DNA of 64,000 bases from Begonia masoniana (lineage: Eukaryota > Streptophyta > Magnoliopsida > Cucurbitales > Begoniaceae). Each line of letters opens with the position of its first letter. The stretch's first letter is position 1. This document shows, in pieces, positions 23,125 to 34,709 of the stretch. A model generated the notes under the pieces. The model saw only the letters and a program-made list of their open reading frames with translations. It searched no databases and was not told the DNA's origin. The position numbers and the translations under genes were made by a program. The stretch is taken from positions 18,365,760 to 18,429,759 of the forward strand of contig CM039509.1 in NCBI GenBank assembly GCA_022432975.1, given 5' to 3'.

Positions 23125-23827
23125 TACATCTAGCACATTGTGCTCACCATTTACTTAACCTCCATTAATGGCTTTCTAACAACCTCCAACAACCCAAATT
23201 AACCCTAAACAACCAAACGTCATTAATTCCTTCAATCTTCCAAAATAACAATAAATGTGCCATCAATGGGCAATAAAATTGATATCCTATCGATATATTA
23301 CAAAATCCAGAAATTTCTACAAAACCCTAAACCAAAATCAACTCTAAAACAACTACTAAACATACCCAAAGTATAGAACTTACCTAGAGTATGGATTTAG
23401 AGAAGGAAACTTGAAGGAAGATGCTGGAAATCGGAGGAGAACGATCAGAGGAAGAGGAAACGTAGAGGAGGGGAAGAAATCACCTAAGGAGGGGCAAAGA
23501 AAAGAAATGTGCTCTGGAGGATTTTCGTGAAATGCTAAAAGGGGAAAGATTTGTTATTTTTGTAATAACTTGGTTTCACTAATTACAAGTTTGCCCTTTC
23601 CTCGTAACTCTCATTTGTTTCTCTCTTTAACCTATCGATTTGGTTTCCCAAAACTTCCTTATTCCTCCAAATATTCCAACTTAATGCTAGGGTTACAATA
23701 AAACTTTCCGTTCGCAAAACGGGCTTAGTTTACTATTTTTACAAATTAAAACTCTATAAGGCTTATAATCACGAAACCTGAAACCTAAAAACTCAAAACC
23801 CATAAACTGAAATTTCCAGGCATTACA

Positions 23828-24876
23828 CTGTCGGCCTTCTACTGACGCCCCCTGCCGCCGTCCCGTGGGTCCTCGACTTCTGTGCTATCCATCACTTTAC
23901 TCCAAACTTTGCCCTTTTTAACCAACCTCAACCATACACCGGTTCCAATCACTTCGCAATAGCCGACGGTAAGCTTGTTAAAATTGTTTAAACTGGTTCT
24001 GTTGTTATTCCCACCTCTAGTCGTTCCCTTCAATTACACACTGTTTGTAATACCCCACTATTTTCCCACAATCTGCTTAGTGTTAGTCAATTATGCAATG
24101 AAAATTCTGTATTCGTTGAATTTCATTCCCACTATTTTTTTGTCAAGGATCATATTTCTCACCAAACTCTTCTTTAGGGTTCCCTTAATGATGGCTTGTA
24201 TCAAATTTATTTGGCTTCTCTAGCTCGTTCTCTGTCAGTCGGCTTGTCGATTCCAGTACCTTTTTTATCTCAAATTTGGCATTTTCGATCGGGTCATCCT
24301 TCTTTCTCTATTTTGGAACATGTGTTAAGCTCGTGTAATGTTCCTTTTGTAAAAACTAAAATGCCAAAATTCTGTACTTCCTGTCAAATGAGTAAAATTC
24401 ACCGTTTGCCTTTTCAAACTTCTGATTCACATGCTAGTTTACCTTTTGAAATTATACATATTGGAGTTTGTGGTCCATCTCCTATAAAATCTGTTACTGG
24501 CGCTCGCTATTTTCTCTTATTTTGTGGATGATTGTACTAGGTTCACATGGTTTTTTCATTTAAAGTTAAAAGTGAAGTTCACACGACTTTTGTGCACTTT
24601 CACCAATTTGTTTATACCCAATTTGGTCTTCTTATTAAGATTATCCAATCAGACTGGGGTGGAGAGTTTCAATCTCTCTCTACTCTTTTTAAGTCTCTTG
24701 GTATTTATCACCGTGTCTTGTGTCCTTATACTCCAAATCAAAATGGCCGAGTAGAGCGTAAAAATCGAAACAGGCCTCGTTCTACTCTTCCATTCCTCCA
24801 TTCCTCATCACTTTTGGCCTTATGCTTTTGCCACTGCTACTTTCTTAATAAACTTGTTACCAACTTCTATCATTAA
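23828..24876 (+). pseudogene. Copia protease, pre-integrase and integrase fragment
   Basis: It begins mid-protease with WVLDFCAIHHFTPNF, where DSGA is expected (active site lost). The pre-integrase zinc motif WHFRSGHPSF ... CTSCQMSKIHRLPF follows, then the integrase core with DDCTRFTWFF, QSDWGGEFQSLS and YTPNQNGRVERKNR. The order protease-integrase-RT and the motifs place it in Ty1/copia. Several frameshifts split it (pieces at 24196-24531 and 24547-24876). Its upstream part was displaced by element A. Confidence 0.88.
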
Positions 24877-25623
24877 AAATAAATCTCCTTTCGAATGCTC
24901 GTTCAAAATGTTATGGTTGCGTGTGTTCGATTGCTTGTGCTTTCATTTTCTTTGCCCTTTTAATCAACATAAATTATAGTCTTGTTCCCTTCTGTGCTTT
25001 TTTTTAGGCCTCAGTCCTCATCACAAATGCTATATATGTTTAGATCCTCACTTTAACAAAATATACATCTCTCGTCATATCAATTTTGATGAGTCTAGTT
25101 TTCCCTTCTCATCTTTGTACACATCTGTTCCACAAAAACCCTCTTTCTCCCTCCTGATTTCCTTTAATCCCTTACAACATTTTTCCACTCTGCCCACCAA
25201 CTATCTACATTACAAATCCAATTCCATTACCTTCCACTACATTAGAACCTTCCTCATCTATATCTCCATCACCTCCTATCTTGATTGACCTCCCTCCCAC
25301 TCCCATACCTACAGTTAGCATCCCCAACCCCATTCATATTCCTCCTATCATTAATAATCATCTCATGCGAACCAAAGCCAAAGTAGTATTTTAAGCCCAA
25401 AGCGTTTTCAGTCGAATCCTCCTTTGAACCCAAAACTTTTCAACAAGCTTCTAAACATCCACATTGGTTAGCTGCTATGCAAGAGGAAATAACTACTCTC
25501 AATGAAACCAATACCTGGACATTGGCTACACCTCCGACAGGGGCCAAAATAATTGGTTGTAAGTAAGTCTTCAAAACTAAACTAAACTCATATGGCACAA
25601 TAAATCGGTATAAGGCTCGCTTA
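24877..25623 (+). pseudogene. Copia integrase C-terminus to RT linker (decayed)
   Basis: No sustained open frame. Recognisable traces include a pyrimidine-rich, proline-coding linker around 25090-25380 and, near 25440-25600, an RT N-terminus-like stretch (ASKHPHWLAAMQEEITTLNE, TWTLATPP). This matches the usual spacer between copia integrase and RT. Confidence 0.6.
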
Positions 25624-26759
25624 GTGGAAAAATGTTATGATCAAACACAGGGAATAGATTATGAAGAGACTTTTAGCCCAGTTGTAAAACCAACCTCAGT
25701 TCGCACTACTCTCTCCTTAGTCATCTCCTTTGGTTGGATTATCAGACAACTTGATGTAAGTAACGCTTTCCTACATGGTGATATAACTGAAACAGTTTTT
25801 ATACAGCAACCTCTAGGTTTCATAAGTTCTTCTCACCCATCTGTCGTCTGCCAATTACACAAAACCCTCTATGGCCTTAAGCAATCTCATTGGGCCTGGT
25901 ACACTAAATTGTACAAGGCTTTACTAGATTGGGGTTTCTCGACTTCAAAGTTAGATACATCGCTCTTTGTTCGTCACCAGCCTTCCTCCATTATTATGCT
26001 GGTATAAGTCGACGACATTATTCTGACTGTTAACTTTACATCTCTGCTCGATCAACTTCTGATTTACTGAAATTTCCAATTTAAGGTATCAGATCTTGGA
26101 CAATTATCCTTTTCCTTGGGATTTTAGTAACTCACACACTTATTGGTATGAGTTTCTCGCAGTCACGATACATTTATGAGTTGCTGCACAGGGCTAATAT
26201 GAGTTCCTGTAAACCAGTTCCTACTCCAATGATTTTAGGGCCCATTCTTTCTAAACATTCTGGTACTCCACTGCATGATGACTCTCTTTACCACAGCATT
26301 GTCAATGGCTTACAATATTGTTGCCTTACTCGACTTGATATTGCCTTTGCTGTAAACAAAGTCTCACAATTTATGCATTCACCTTCAGACATTCATTGAC
26401 AAGCAGTCAAACAAATTTTGTAATATCTTCAAGGTACCTCTTCTTTGGGTATCTCATTTTCGCCATCTTCGTGTTGCAATTTAGTATGTTATACAGATGC
26501 TGATTGGGCTTCTTGCCCGGATGATCGTAAGAGTACTAGTGGATTATGTATTTTCTTAGGCGCTAATCTTATATCTTGGTCCTCTACTAAACAAAAAATT
26601 GTTTCCCATTCGAGCACCAAATCTGAATATCGTAGTGTAGCAAATGATGCAGTGGAAGTTCTATGGCTACAATTTCTCATAAAAGAATTGAGTGTTGTGT
26701 CTACTGAGGTACCTCTAATACTCTGTGATAACCTTAAGTGTAACATACCTCGCCGTCAT
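25624..26759 (+). pseudogene. Copia RT and RNase H fragment
   Basis: RT motifs are QGIDYEETFSPVVKPTSVRT, QLDVSNAFLHGDITETVFIQ and KTLYGLKQSHWAWYTKL. The catalytic YVDD region is broken (LV-stop-VDDIIL at about 26007). RNase H motifs are VCYTDADWASCPDDRKSTSG, SWSSTKQKIVSHSSTKSEYR and ILCDNL. The end near 26750 is shifted by small indels, then cut off by the LTR at 26760. The matching 3' tail reappears at 37908. Confidence 0.9.
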
Positions 26760-27973
26760 TGTAACGCCCCGAGTTATCTGAACCCTGTTCGTTACACAAA
26801 AGTTCATACATGACTAAGAAATCTCAACTGTATTATATATTTTTTTTAAAACTTTGCTTAGCATTCAACATTTGACATAAGCTAAAGTCTCAAAAACATT
26901 TAAAACTTGCAGCGGAAATCTTTTGGACAACAATAGAGTTAAACAAAACTAAGAACATTGTTGGAAATGTAAGAAATAAACGGCTAAAAGAAATAGAGGT
27001 TTAAATCGTTAAATACTTGGGAAGTTGCAGAAGTCAAACTCATCTGCCGATGGATAAAGTCAACGGAAGAAGCAGAAACAGCAAATAGAAGGCTTTTACC
27101 GATGACGTGGACCAGAAGAGTTGGAGACAAAAGACATCTCTCGGTGGACAGCATCTACCGATGACGTCAGCTGGATAAATCAATTATCCAACATCAACCG
27201 ATCGCAAAACGACAAGTTTTGCAACTCGTATCTACCGACGGCAAAACGACAAAAATCTCTCATTCCCTTCTTCCGATAGAATAAACTGCAAATACCGATC
27301 ACTAAACGACAAAGCATAATACTCACTCATACCGGTAGTGCAAAATCTACATCTTCCGATAGAATTAATCCTACATCATCCGACGGCTTTTTTGAAGACA
27401 TCTTCCGATATAATTAAACTTACATCATCCGATGGCTTTTCTGAAGACATCTTCCGATAGAAAACCTACATCATCCAATGGCTTTTCTGAAGACATCTTC
27501 CGATAGAAAACAGAGCGACATATCAACCATTTCTTATTATGCAAGCACAACTCTAAGTACAGAAAAGAATTTACTTATTTCACCACAACCATTCAAAAAC
27601 AATTCAAATCATTGCATTACTCAAGTCCAGTATAATCCAGTGTTATAAACCAACGGAATACTATTATCAGAAAAGTCTCAAAGTACTTTTTGAAAACATC
27701 AAAGCAACTTCTATCATCAGAAAGTTTAACATACTCAAATTGAAATCATTGTCCACTAAACCTTCACAACCACTGACACCAGTTAAACCGCCCCATCAGA
27801 TGCCAAATCGATGCCTGATTGCACCCTTCCAACCTGCCTAGTCCTCAACCAACTCAGAAAATTCACCTGCAGTATCCTCAACACCTACATCACAAAACTC
27901 ATCTATTAGCCTAATGCTAAGTAAGTAAAGCAGTAATGAAATGAAATGCTGAAACATAAATTCCTAAACATGT
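26760..27973 (-). repeat. Truncated minus-strand LTR beside element D
   Basis: Starts TGTAACGCCCCG after copia sequence. It contains the conserved box (GATGTAG|GTG at about 27880-27893) and stem TTAGC..GCTAA at 27906-27920. The frame after the box reads VEDTAGEFSELVED then stop. It breaks off at about 27973, where the LTR of D begins in the opposite orientation. It is related to the LTRs of A and C. No internal region or other LTR is present. Confidence 0.75.
27040..27520. repeat. Degenerate CCGATGAC / TTCCGATAGAA repeats
   Basis: Many copies of ACCGATGACGT, TTCCGATAGAA and ACATCATCCGACGG, with a unit of roughly 48 bp at 27350-27510. They lie toward the 3' side of the truncated LTR, like the array at 55530-56120 in element C. 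Confidence 0.75.
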
Positions 27974-29235
27974 GATATAGAGCAAGGTGAGGAGGATTTC
28001 CCTCCCTCAGACGAGCCTGCAGCTTGAAGGAGGATGCTCAGGGAGCGGTTGGCGTAGTCGATGCACACTTGACCCGTGGGAGCATAGGTTAAATATTTTG
28101 GGTTATTTTGGGTTGAAATTGGCTGATGGGTGATATTATTTGATGAAATGTATAGAAAAACATATTAGGATGCTTGTTATTTGGATGATGGAGGAATTGA
28201 TATATTTTGATGTATTTTGATGATTGTGGATGGCTTCCGCTATATATGGATGGTCATTGATGAAATAGATAGGATGTTAATTGTTTTGATATGGATTCGG
28301 ATGAATATTGATGAATGTGATGTTTTGGTGAAATAAAATGAATTTTTGGTTGAGTTTGGATGTTTTTAAAGAAGGTTAAGGTTTTAAGTTAAAACGGATG
28401 TTTCGTGTCGGGAATTGATGGATTTAGGTAGGGTGTTCGATTTTTGGATGAGTAATTTAGTTGGATTATTGATGGATATTTCGATGATGAAATTTGAATT
28501 GTGTATGAGGTGAAAATTTGAAGAAAAACTGCAAAGTGGTAGAAAAAGGGGCAAGAGGGCGCAGATGGCGGCGCTGGCCGGGCGCTGGAGGAGCGCTGGT
28601 CGTGTGTGCGCGCGTGGGACGCGCGCTGGGCGCGCTGTGCGCGCACCCAGGATGTGCCCGCTCGATCGATCGCACCCGAGGGGCGATCGATCGGCGCTTA
28701 TGGATGTTTTTAGTCGGAAATCCAAAGCGGGCCCGATCGATCGGCGTTTAAGATTGTTTTTGGTCGGGAATCCAGAGCAGGCCTGATCGATCGGCCTTTG
28801 GGCCCGATCGATCGGCTTTACACTTGACCCCAACGTGATTTTTTTCAAAAATTAACTTTTCAAAACACGTTTTAACCCGACCTTTTTCGATACTTTTAAA
28901 CGTATTTTACGAGCGATCTCCAAGTATTTTAAAGGAATTTAAGTACCCAAAAAGCGAGTCAACATTCTTCTGAAAAATGGTTTTAACCTCGTTTAAGTGA
29001 TGTAAACGTCGGCGAACTTTAAGGTTAGGTTAGAGCTTAAATGTCTAGACATGGATTTAAAGCCTGAGTCCGTTCTCTAATGATTAAATGAATAAAAAGG
29101 AAAGGAAACGAAAATGAAAGAAAAGAAAAGAAAAAAAAAATTAAGTGAGAACGGGCGAGGGTAACACACATGTATGTATGTATGCACGCACGACACAGGT
29201 CGTGGCGGCACCGACGCAGAGTCGGGGTCATCACA
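27974..29235 (+). repeat. 5' LTR of element D (truncated)
   Basis: Matches the 3' LTR from 35428 onward (GATATAGAGCAAGGTGAGG...). It therefore starts two bases after the predicted splice acceptor of that LTR. It ends GTCATCACA beside the PBS. It lacks the 1.2-kb insertion present in the 3' LTR at 35881. Confidence 0.85.
28560..28815. repeat. GC-rich block and GATCGATC module, D 5' LTR
   Basis: A GCGCGC-rich stretch (28560-28660) is followed by GATCGATCG palindromes spaced by GTCGGGAATCCAGAGC units, about 420-570 bp from the LTR end. Confidence 0.85.
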
Positions 29236-29240
29236 ACAGT

Positions 29241-29251
29241 TGGTATCAAAG
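29241..29251 (+). other. Primer-binding site of element D
   Basis: TGGTATCAAAG, one mismatch (G to A) to the initiator-Met PBS, five bases after the 5' LTR. Confidence 0.8.
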
Positions 29252-29396
29252 ATCCCGGGTTTTAAAATCGGTTCTGCAGACTGCTTGACTACGCAAGCCA
29301 CTTCACGGACATACTTCTTCAAACTGTAAGTACATTTTAAGCTTTATTTGTTTGTTTCTTAGAGTTATTGTTTCTAACTTGTATAGGATTATAAAA

Positions 29397-30658
29397 ATGG
29401 TGCGTCGAGGGAATGATTGAGACGATAGAGATGACACCATAGATCAACTCAAGGAATTTATTGCCCAACAGTCCTAACACTTAGAACGACAGGCTCAACA
29501 TATGGAAAGACAGTCCCAACAGCTCGATACGCTGATTAACCGAGAGGGCAATAGAGCTCAGGAGGTGGCAACTCCTAGTAATCGAGAAATGGAGAGGTTT
29601 CAGAAATTACAACCCCCAGTGTTCAACGGACAATCGTCGGATCCCTCTTTAGTCGAGGAGTGGATTTGAACTATGGAGGATATGCTGGCATACGCGAGCA
29701 TAGAAGGTGGAGAGAAAGTTGCGTTCGTTGCCTATCACTTGGCACTAGATGCCTGTTTCTGGTGGGATACGATCAAGGCGACAACAGATGTGACCGCGAT
29801 GAGCTAGGAGCAGTTTAAAGCTATATTTTATGACAAGTATTTTAGCCATATGGTACGGGAGAAAAAAATGATGGAGTTTATGCAATTGAGACAGGTTGGC
29901 TTAGTTGCCGAATACGTCAGAAGGTTTGAGGCCCTATCCCAGTTTGCACCACGCCAGGTCAGTGTTGATGAGGACAAGGTGCGTCGGTTTATGCAAGGGC
30001 TAAGTCAAAGGATCAGAACAAGTGTCGTTATATCAGGGGTGCGGAATGTGCCCTATACTGAGATTGTAGCGAGAGCACTAGACATTGAGGCCGCCGAACA
30101 GACTTTCGACAAACCGAGGGAGCCAGCTAGAGGGTTCTTTCGGGAGATACAGCCACGGCCTCAGAACAAGGGCTGGCAACTGAAGGGACAACCACAACAA
30201 CAACAGAGGGATGCAAAGAGGCCCTATGATGGTAAAGGCGACCAAGGCAAAGGGAAGCAAGTCCATGGGGCTACTCAAAAGCCTATTTGTCCTAAATGCC
30301 AAAAAGAACACTACGACCCTTGTCGATTGGGCACAAACAGTTGTTACAGATGTGGAGAGGTAGGCCATTTTGCTCAGAACTGTCCAAGGGCGACTACCAA
30401 TCAAAGAAGAGTGGCCTCGAGAATATTTGCGTTTATTGAGCCTGACGATGTTGACGACGAGGCCCAGCCCTCAGTTATAGCAGGTACTATTTTAGTCACG
30501 GGAGTAGTCATGTTTTTATTAATAGACACGGGTGCTACGCACTCGTTTATTTCCACTGCATGCGTAGCTAGACTGAAGATAGTGCCTGAGTTAGCAGAGT
30601 ACGAGTATAGAGTTATGCTGCCTTCAGGGGAGTTTATGCAGTCAGATCACATCTTCTA
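29397..30658 (+). pseudogene. gag: Element D gag and protease
   Basis: Starts MVRRGND and then a TGA (expected CGA). Further in-frame stops follow after AQQS, after EEWI and after AMS, each one transition away from the residue in B or B'. The piece from 29850 is open for 269 residues: EFMQLRQVGLVAEYVRRFEA, an intact CCHC knuckle CYRCGEVGHFAQNCP, and an intact protease site [12 protein letters not shown]. It ends at TAG (HIF stop, expected CAG) at 30657-30659. Confidence 0.9.
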
Positions 30659-31559
30659 GGGCAACGTTGTCTCTGTAGGGAGCAATACCCTTTATGCTCG
30701 TTTGATAGTTATGGGCATAGAGCGGTATGATCTTATCTTGGGAATGGATTGGCTATCTCGCCATTTCGCTACCATTGACTGCCGATCAGGGGTGGTGACT
30801 TTTCGGCCCCCGGGTAAAGAGGAGTTTGCCTATCAGGTAATGAAGAGGTTTAGCAGCCTCCCAACCTCCTATTCCATGAAGGTTAGTGAACAGTTTAAAA
30901 GTGAATGCTCGGTCTTTATGGTCACTGTGGTCGACACTCAGTTACTTGATGGGGTAACACCAAGTGACATCCCGATTGTCAGGGAGTTCGCGGAGACTTT
31001 TTGCGACGATCTTCCCGGATTGCCACCGGACTGGGAGATAGAGTTTGTAATTGATGTTTATCCTAGTTCTGAACCAGTTTCTAAGAACCCGTACAGATTG
31101 GCGCCCGCCGAGCTAAAGGAGTTGAAATCTCAGATAGAAGAGTTGTTTGATAAGGGATTTATCCGACCTAGCTTTTCTCCTTGGGGTGCACCGGTTTTGT
31201 TCGTCAAGAAGAAAGACGCAATTCTCTGGATGTGCATCGACTATCGAGAGTTGAATAAGTTGAAAGTGAAAAACAAGTACCCGTTACCCCGAATAGATGA
31301 TTTGTTTGATCAGCTACAGGGTGCCCGAGTATTCTCCAGAATTGATTTACGCTCGGGTTACTATCAATTGAAGGTACGACGGGAAGATGTTCCAAAACCA
31401 GCATTTCGAAAGAGGTATGGGCATTATGAATTCCTTGTGATGTCTTTTAGACTTACGAATGCCCCCGTGGCATTTATGGATTTAATGAACCGTGTCTTCA
31501 AGGAATATTTAGACAAGTTTGTTGTTGTGTTTATTGACGACAACTTAGTCTATTCTTAG
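30659..31559 (+). pseudogene. Element D protease tail and RT
   Basis: The open piece (30702 on) has [62 protein letters not shown] and the catalytic box FIDDNLVYS (both aspartates kept; the residue after them is N, where I is usual). A TAG follows YS at 31557. RT thumb sequence continues in frame in the next piece. Confidence 0.9.
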
Positions 31560-32689
31560 ACGAAGGAGGAGCATGAAGAGCATTTACGGATTGTCTTGAG
31601 GAATTTGGAGAAACACCAGCTTTACTCGAAGTTCTCCAAATGCGAGTTTTCGCTGGAGCAAATAAACTTCCTTGGCCACGTTATATCTCAAGAGGGGATT
31701 TCCGTAGACCTGAGTAAGATTCAAGTTGTAAAAGATTGGCCGCAGCCTAAGAATGTGCGGGAGATACGCAGATTTCTCGGACTGGCCGGGTATTACCGTA
31801 AGTTTATCGAGGGGTTTTCAAAGATCACGGTCCCTCTTTCTCGCTTGACAAGGAAAAATGAGAAGTTTGTATGGTCGACAGCATGCGAGAAAAGCTTTGA
31901 GGAGCTGAAGCAGAAATTGACCACGGCTCCAGTTTTGACACTGCCTGTCGAAGGCGACAAGTTTAGCATATATTGTGATGCATCTAAAGTTGGACTTGGA
32001 TGTGTGCTTATGCAGGAGGGAAGGGTTATTGCGTATGCTTCTCGGCAGTTGAAGCCATACGAGCAAAATTACTCGACGCATGACTTGGAATTAGCAGCAG
32101 TTGTCTTTGCGTTGAAAATCTGGAGACACTACTGTATGAGCAGCAATGTAAAGTGTTCTCAGATCACCGGAGTTTAAAGTATCTGTTTACGCAAAAGGAA
32201 TGGAATATGCGGCAACGAAGGTGGTTGGAGTTCATTAAGGACTATGACTTTGAAATCAAATACCACCCAGGGAAAGCAAATAAGGTCGCAGATGCCTTGA
32301 GCAGAATGCCTTCTACGAGTCAGCCTTCACTTGCAGCGATATCGGTGATGTTGAAGTTTGAGATTGAGAGGTTTGATGTGGAGATTGTGGCTGAGTTATC
32401 CACGATGCTTACCAACATTTCTCTCAGGCCAACGATACTTGAAAAATTACGTGAAGCTCAACAGGAAGACTTAGAATGTGACAAGCACCGTTTGAGCATG
32501 ACATCCGAGAACTCGTCCGATTTCAACTTGTCGGATGATAGTATTTTGAAATTCAGGCATAGGTGGTACGTGCCTGATAATGAGGAGTTGAAGAAAGAAA
32601 TCTTGGCCGAGGCACTCTTTGGCCTATTCGGTGCATCCAGGAAGCACCAAGATGTATCGAGGTCTAAAGCAGCATTTCTGATAGCCTAA
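31560..32689 (+). pseudogene. Element D RNase H and integrase zinc domain start
   Basis: [26 protein letters not shown] and the RNase H motifs [18 protein letters not shown] and [19 protein letters not shown] frameshift near 32150 moves to the next piece ([34 protein letters not shown]). The zinc domain begins in AEAL where AEAHSS is expected, then shifts frame ([16 protein letters not shown]), so the histidine part is scrambled. Confidence 0.87.
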
Positions 32690-33853
32690 CATGAAGAGAG
32701 ATGTGGCCATGTATGTAGAAACATGTTTGGTTTGTCAGCAGGTTAAGGCGGAACATTAGAGGCTGACAGGAACTTTGCAACCCCTATTGATCTCGGAGTG
32801 GAAATGTGAGCAGATTTCAATGGATTTTATTGTTGGACTCTCAATAACAACGAAGGGTCATGATAGCATATGGATGATAGTGGACCGTTTGACGAAATCG
32901 GCCCACTTTCTTCCAGTTAAAACAACATTCTCCATGGATCAGCTCACCGAACTCTATGTGCAGGAGATTGTTAGACTGCACGGGGTGCCTGTTTCCATAG
33001 TTTCAGACCGAGATCCGAGGTTTACTTCAAAATTTTGGAAGAGTCTGCACAAAGCCATAGGAACTCAGTTGAACTTTAGCACGACATTTCATCCTCATAC
33101 CGATGGTCAGACAGAGCAAACGAATCAAATTCTTGAGGATATGCTTAGAGCCTGCGTGTTAGAGTTTCAAGGCTCGTGGAGCAGGTACTTGCCGTTGATT
33201 GAGTTTTCATATAACAATAGCTTCCAAGCTACCATCGGCATGGCTCCGTATGAAGCGCTGTATGGACGAAAATGTAGATCATCGATATATTGGGACGAGG
33301 TCGGTGAAGCTAGCATCATTGGCCCCGATATTTTACAGCAAACGGCGGAGAAGATTGCCATTATTAGACAGCGCATTAAGGTATTTCAGAGCTGTCAAAA
33401 AAGCTACGCTGATAATAGACGAAGGGAGTTGGAGTTTAATGAAGGTGAAGAGGTCTATTTGAAAATTTCAAAGGCATTATGAGATTCGGGAGACGGGGCA
33501 AGCTAAACCCTCGTTACATTAGACCCTTTCCTATTTTGAAAAGAATTGGGAAGATGGCTTATCGACTACAGTTACCGGCATCAATGGAGAGCCTCCACAA
33601 TGTCTTTCACGTGTCTATGCTCAGGAAGTGTGTGCATGACCCGTTGCATGTCGTAGAAGCACGAGAGATTGAGGTACAGCCAACGCTAACATATGTGGAA
33701 AGGCCGGTACAAATTTTGGAATCCTCTATTAAGGTATTGAGAAACAAGGAAATCCCGCTTGTCAAAGTGTTATGGCGGAATCATGGAGTAGAGGAAGCTA
33801 CTTGGGAGAGGAAGCAAGCTATGATGACTAAGTATCCAGAGTTATTTGTGTAA
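32690..33853 (+). pseudogene. Element D integrase core and chromodomain
   Basis: CLVCQQVKAEH then TAG, followed by [55 protein letters not shown] and DGQTEQTNQILEDM (all three DDE residues present). SYNNSFQATIGMAPYEALYG and the integrase C-terminus are next. A frameshift near 33480 precedes GKLNPRYIRPFPILKR. The chromodomain is LRNKEIPLVKVLWRNHGVEE and ATWERKQAMMTKYPELF, with its natural stop at 33853. Confidence 0.9.
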
Positions 33854-33877
33854 TCAATTTTGAGGACAAAATTTCTG

Positions 33878-33892
33878 TTAAGGTGGATGGAA
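33878..33892 (+). other. Polypurine tract of element D
   Basis: TTAAGGTGGATGGAA directly before the LTR start TGTAACACCCG. The conserved GAGGACAAAATTT lies 10 bases upstream. Confidence 0.8.
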
Positions 33893-34679
33893 TGTAACAC
33901 CCGATTTTACGGGTTTTTGATTTGTGCGTGCAAGGACAATTTGTAAATAATCGAAATATGTCCGTTTTACGAACGGAGAGTTTTAATGGAATCCTTATAA
34001 TTAATGTGCATGTTGGGAGAATTATGGGAATTTAAGTAATTCAAACCGAGATATAATGCTTAAGTTTCCGGTTTTGACCCTATAGCTATTTAATTCGTAG
34101 AAATAGCAAAATAAATCTGTTTGACGAACGGAAAGTTTTATTAGAGCCCTAGGAATAAATTGGAATTATTGGTGAAATAAGAAAATTTTAGAGAAAACGA
34201 ACCGATAGTCGATCAATAGGATAAACGGAGAGTTAAACCGAGGGTCAGACTTGTCATTTGACAAGTTAATATTTTAAATAGGGCAAAAGCCCCTCTTCTT
34301 CCACACTTCAACGAAAAATCTCCAGAGAAGTGCTCTGGCGATTTTCTCTCCTCCAACGGTGATTCTCAATTTCTTCGTTGATTCCTCTTCCATTCGTCGA
34401 GGTTCTTCACGTTTTCCCTTCCCCTCGCGATTCTAGGTGAGTTTCTAGTGTTTCCGAGCATTATTTCTCGATTTCTAGGTTGTTTAACATTTAGGGTTTT
34501 GTTAGATTTTGTTGGAAATAGTTGGGTTTTGTTAGGAAACGTTAGAAATTACTTTGTTAACGTTTATTGGGCGAAACAATGGATGATTTGGGCGTTTGTT
34601 TGGAAAAATCGGTTATGGAGATTCGGAAAACCTCCATTAATGGAGTTTGAGAATTTATGAGCGTAAGTTGCTCGATGAA

Positions 34680-34709
34680 ATGCCCGAGAGAGATTTATTA
34701 GAGTTTTAG
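34680..34709 (+). other. MPERDLLEF remnant in D 3' LTR
   Basis: ATG CCC GAG AGA GAT TTA TTA GAG TTT then TAG. It aligns with the MPERSDLEF start in A's LTRs and MPERSQLEF in B's LTR, upstream of the small exon. It is broken here by the stop. Confidence 0.5.

Larger units (their letters stand above)
2596..23827 (-). mobile_element. Element A: Tekay-like chromovirus, minus strand, split by B'
   Basis: The order on the minus strand is 5' LTR (8705-9060 plus 21533-23827), PBS 8690-8700, gag-pol 8540 to about 4380, polypurine tract (PPT) 4360-4375, and 3' LTR (remnant 2596-4359). The two LTR copies align closely, for example at 2598 onward and 22074 onward. The 5' LTR is interrupted by element B' with TSD CGACT. 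The 3' LTR is interrupted on the left by LTR1. The right flank at 23828 is copia protease sequence, so A inserted into a copia element. Confidence 0.85.
21533..23827 (-). repeat. 5' LTR of element A, second part
   Basis: Resumes after the CGACT duplication and ends GGCATTACA at 23827, next to copia sequence. Minus-strand landmarks are donor 2 GCAAG|GTAATG at 22958/22959, stem TAAGC..GCTTA 22476-22490, box GATGTAG|GTGAC 22449-22462 and donor 1 (CTAG|GTAAG) near 23385. Confidence 0.85.

Noticed and set aside
28384..28848. ORF of 154 codons and its overlaps
   Set aside because: Falls in the GC block and GATCGATC module of D's LTR. The same open frames recur only because the repeat recurs at 37308-37586.
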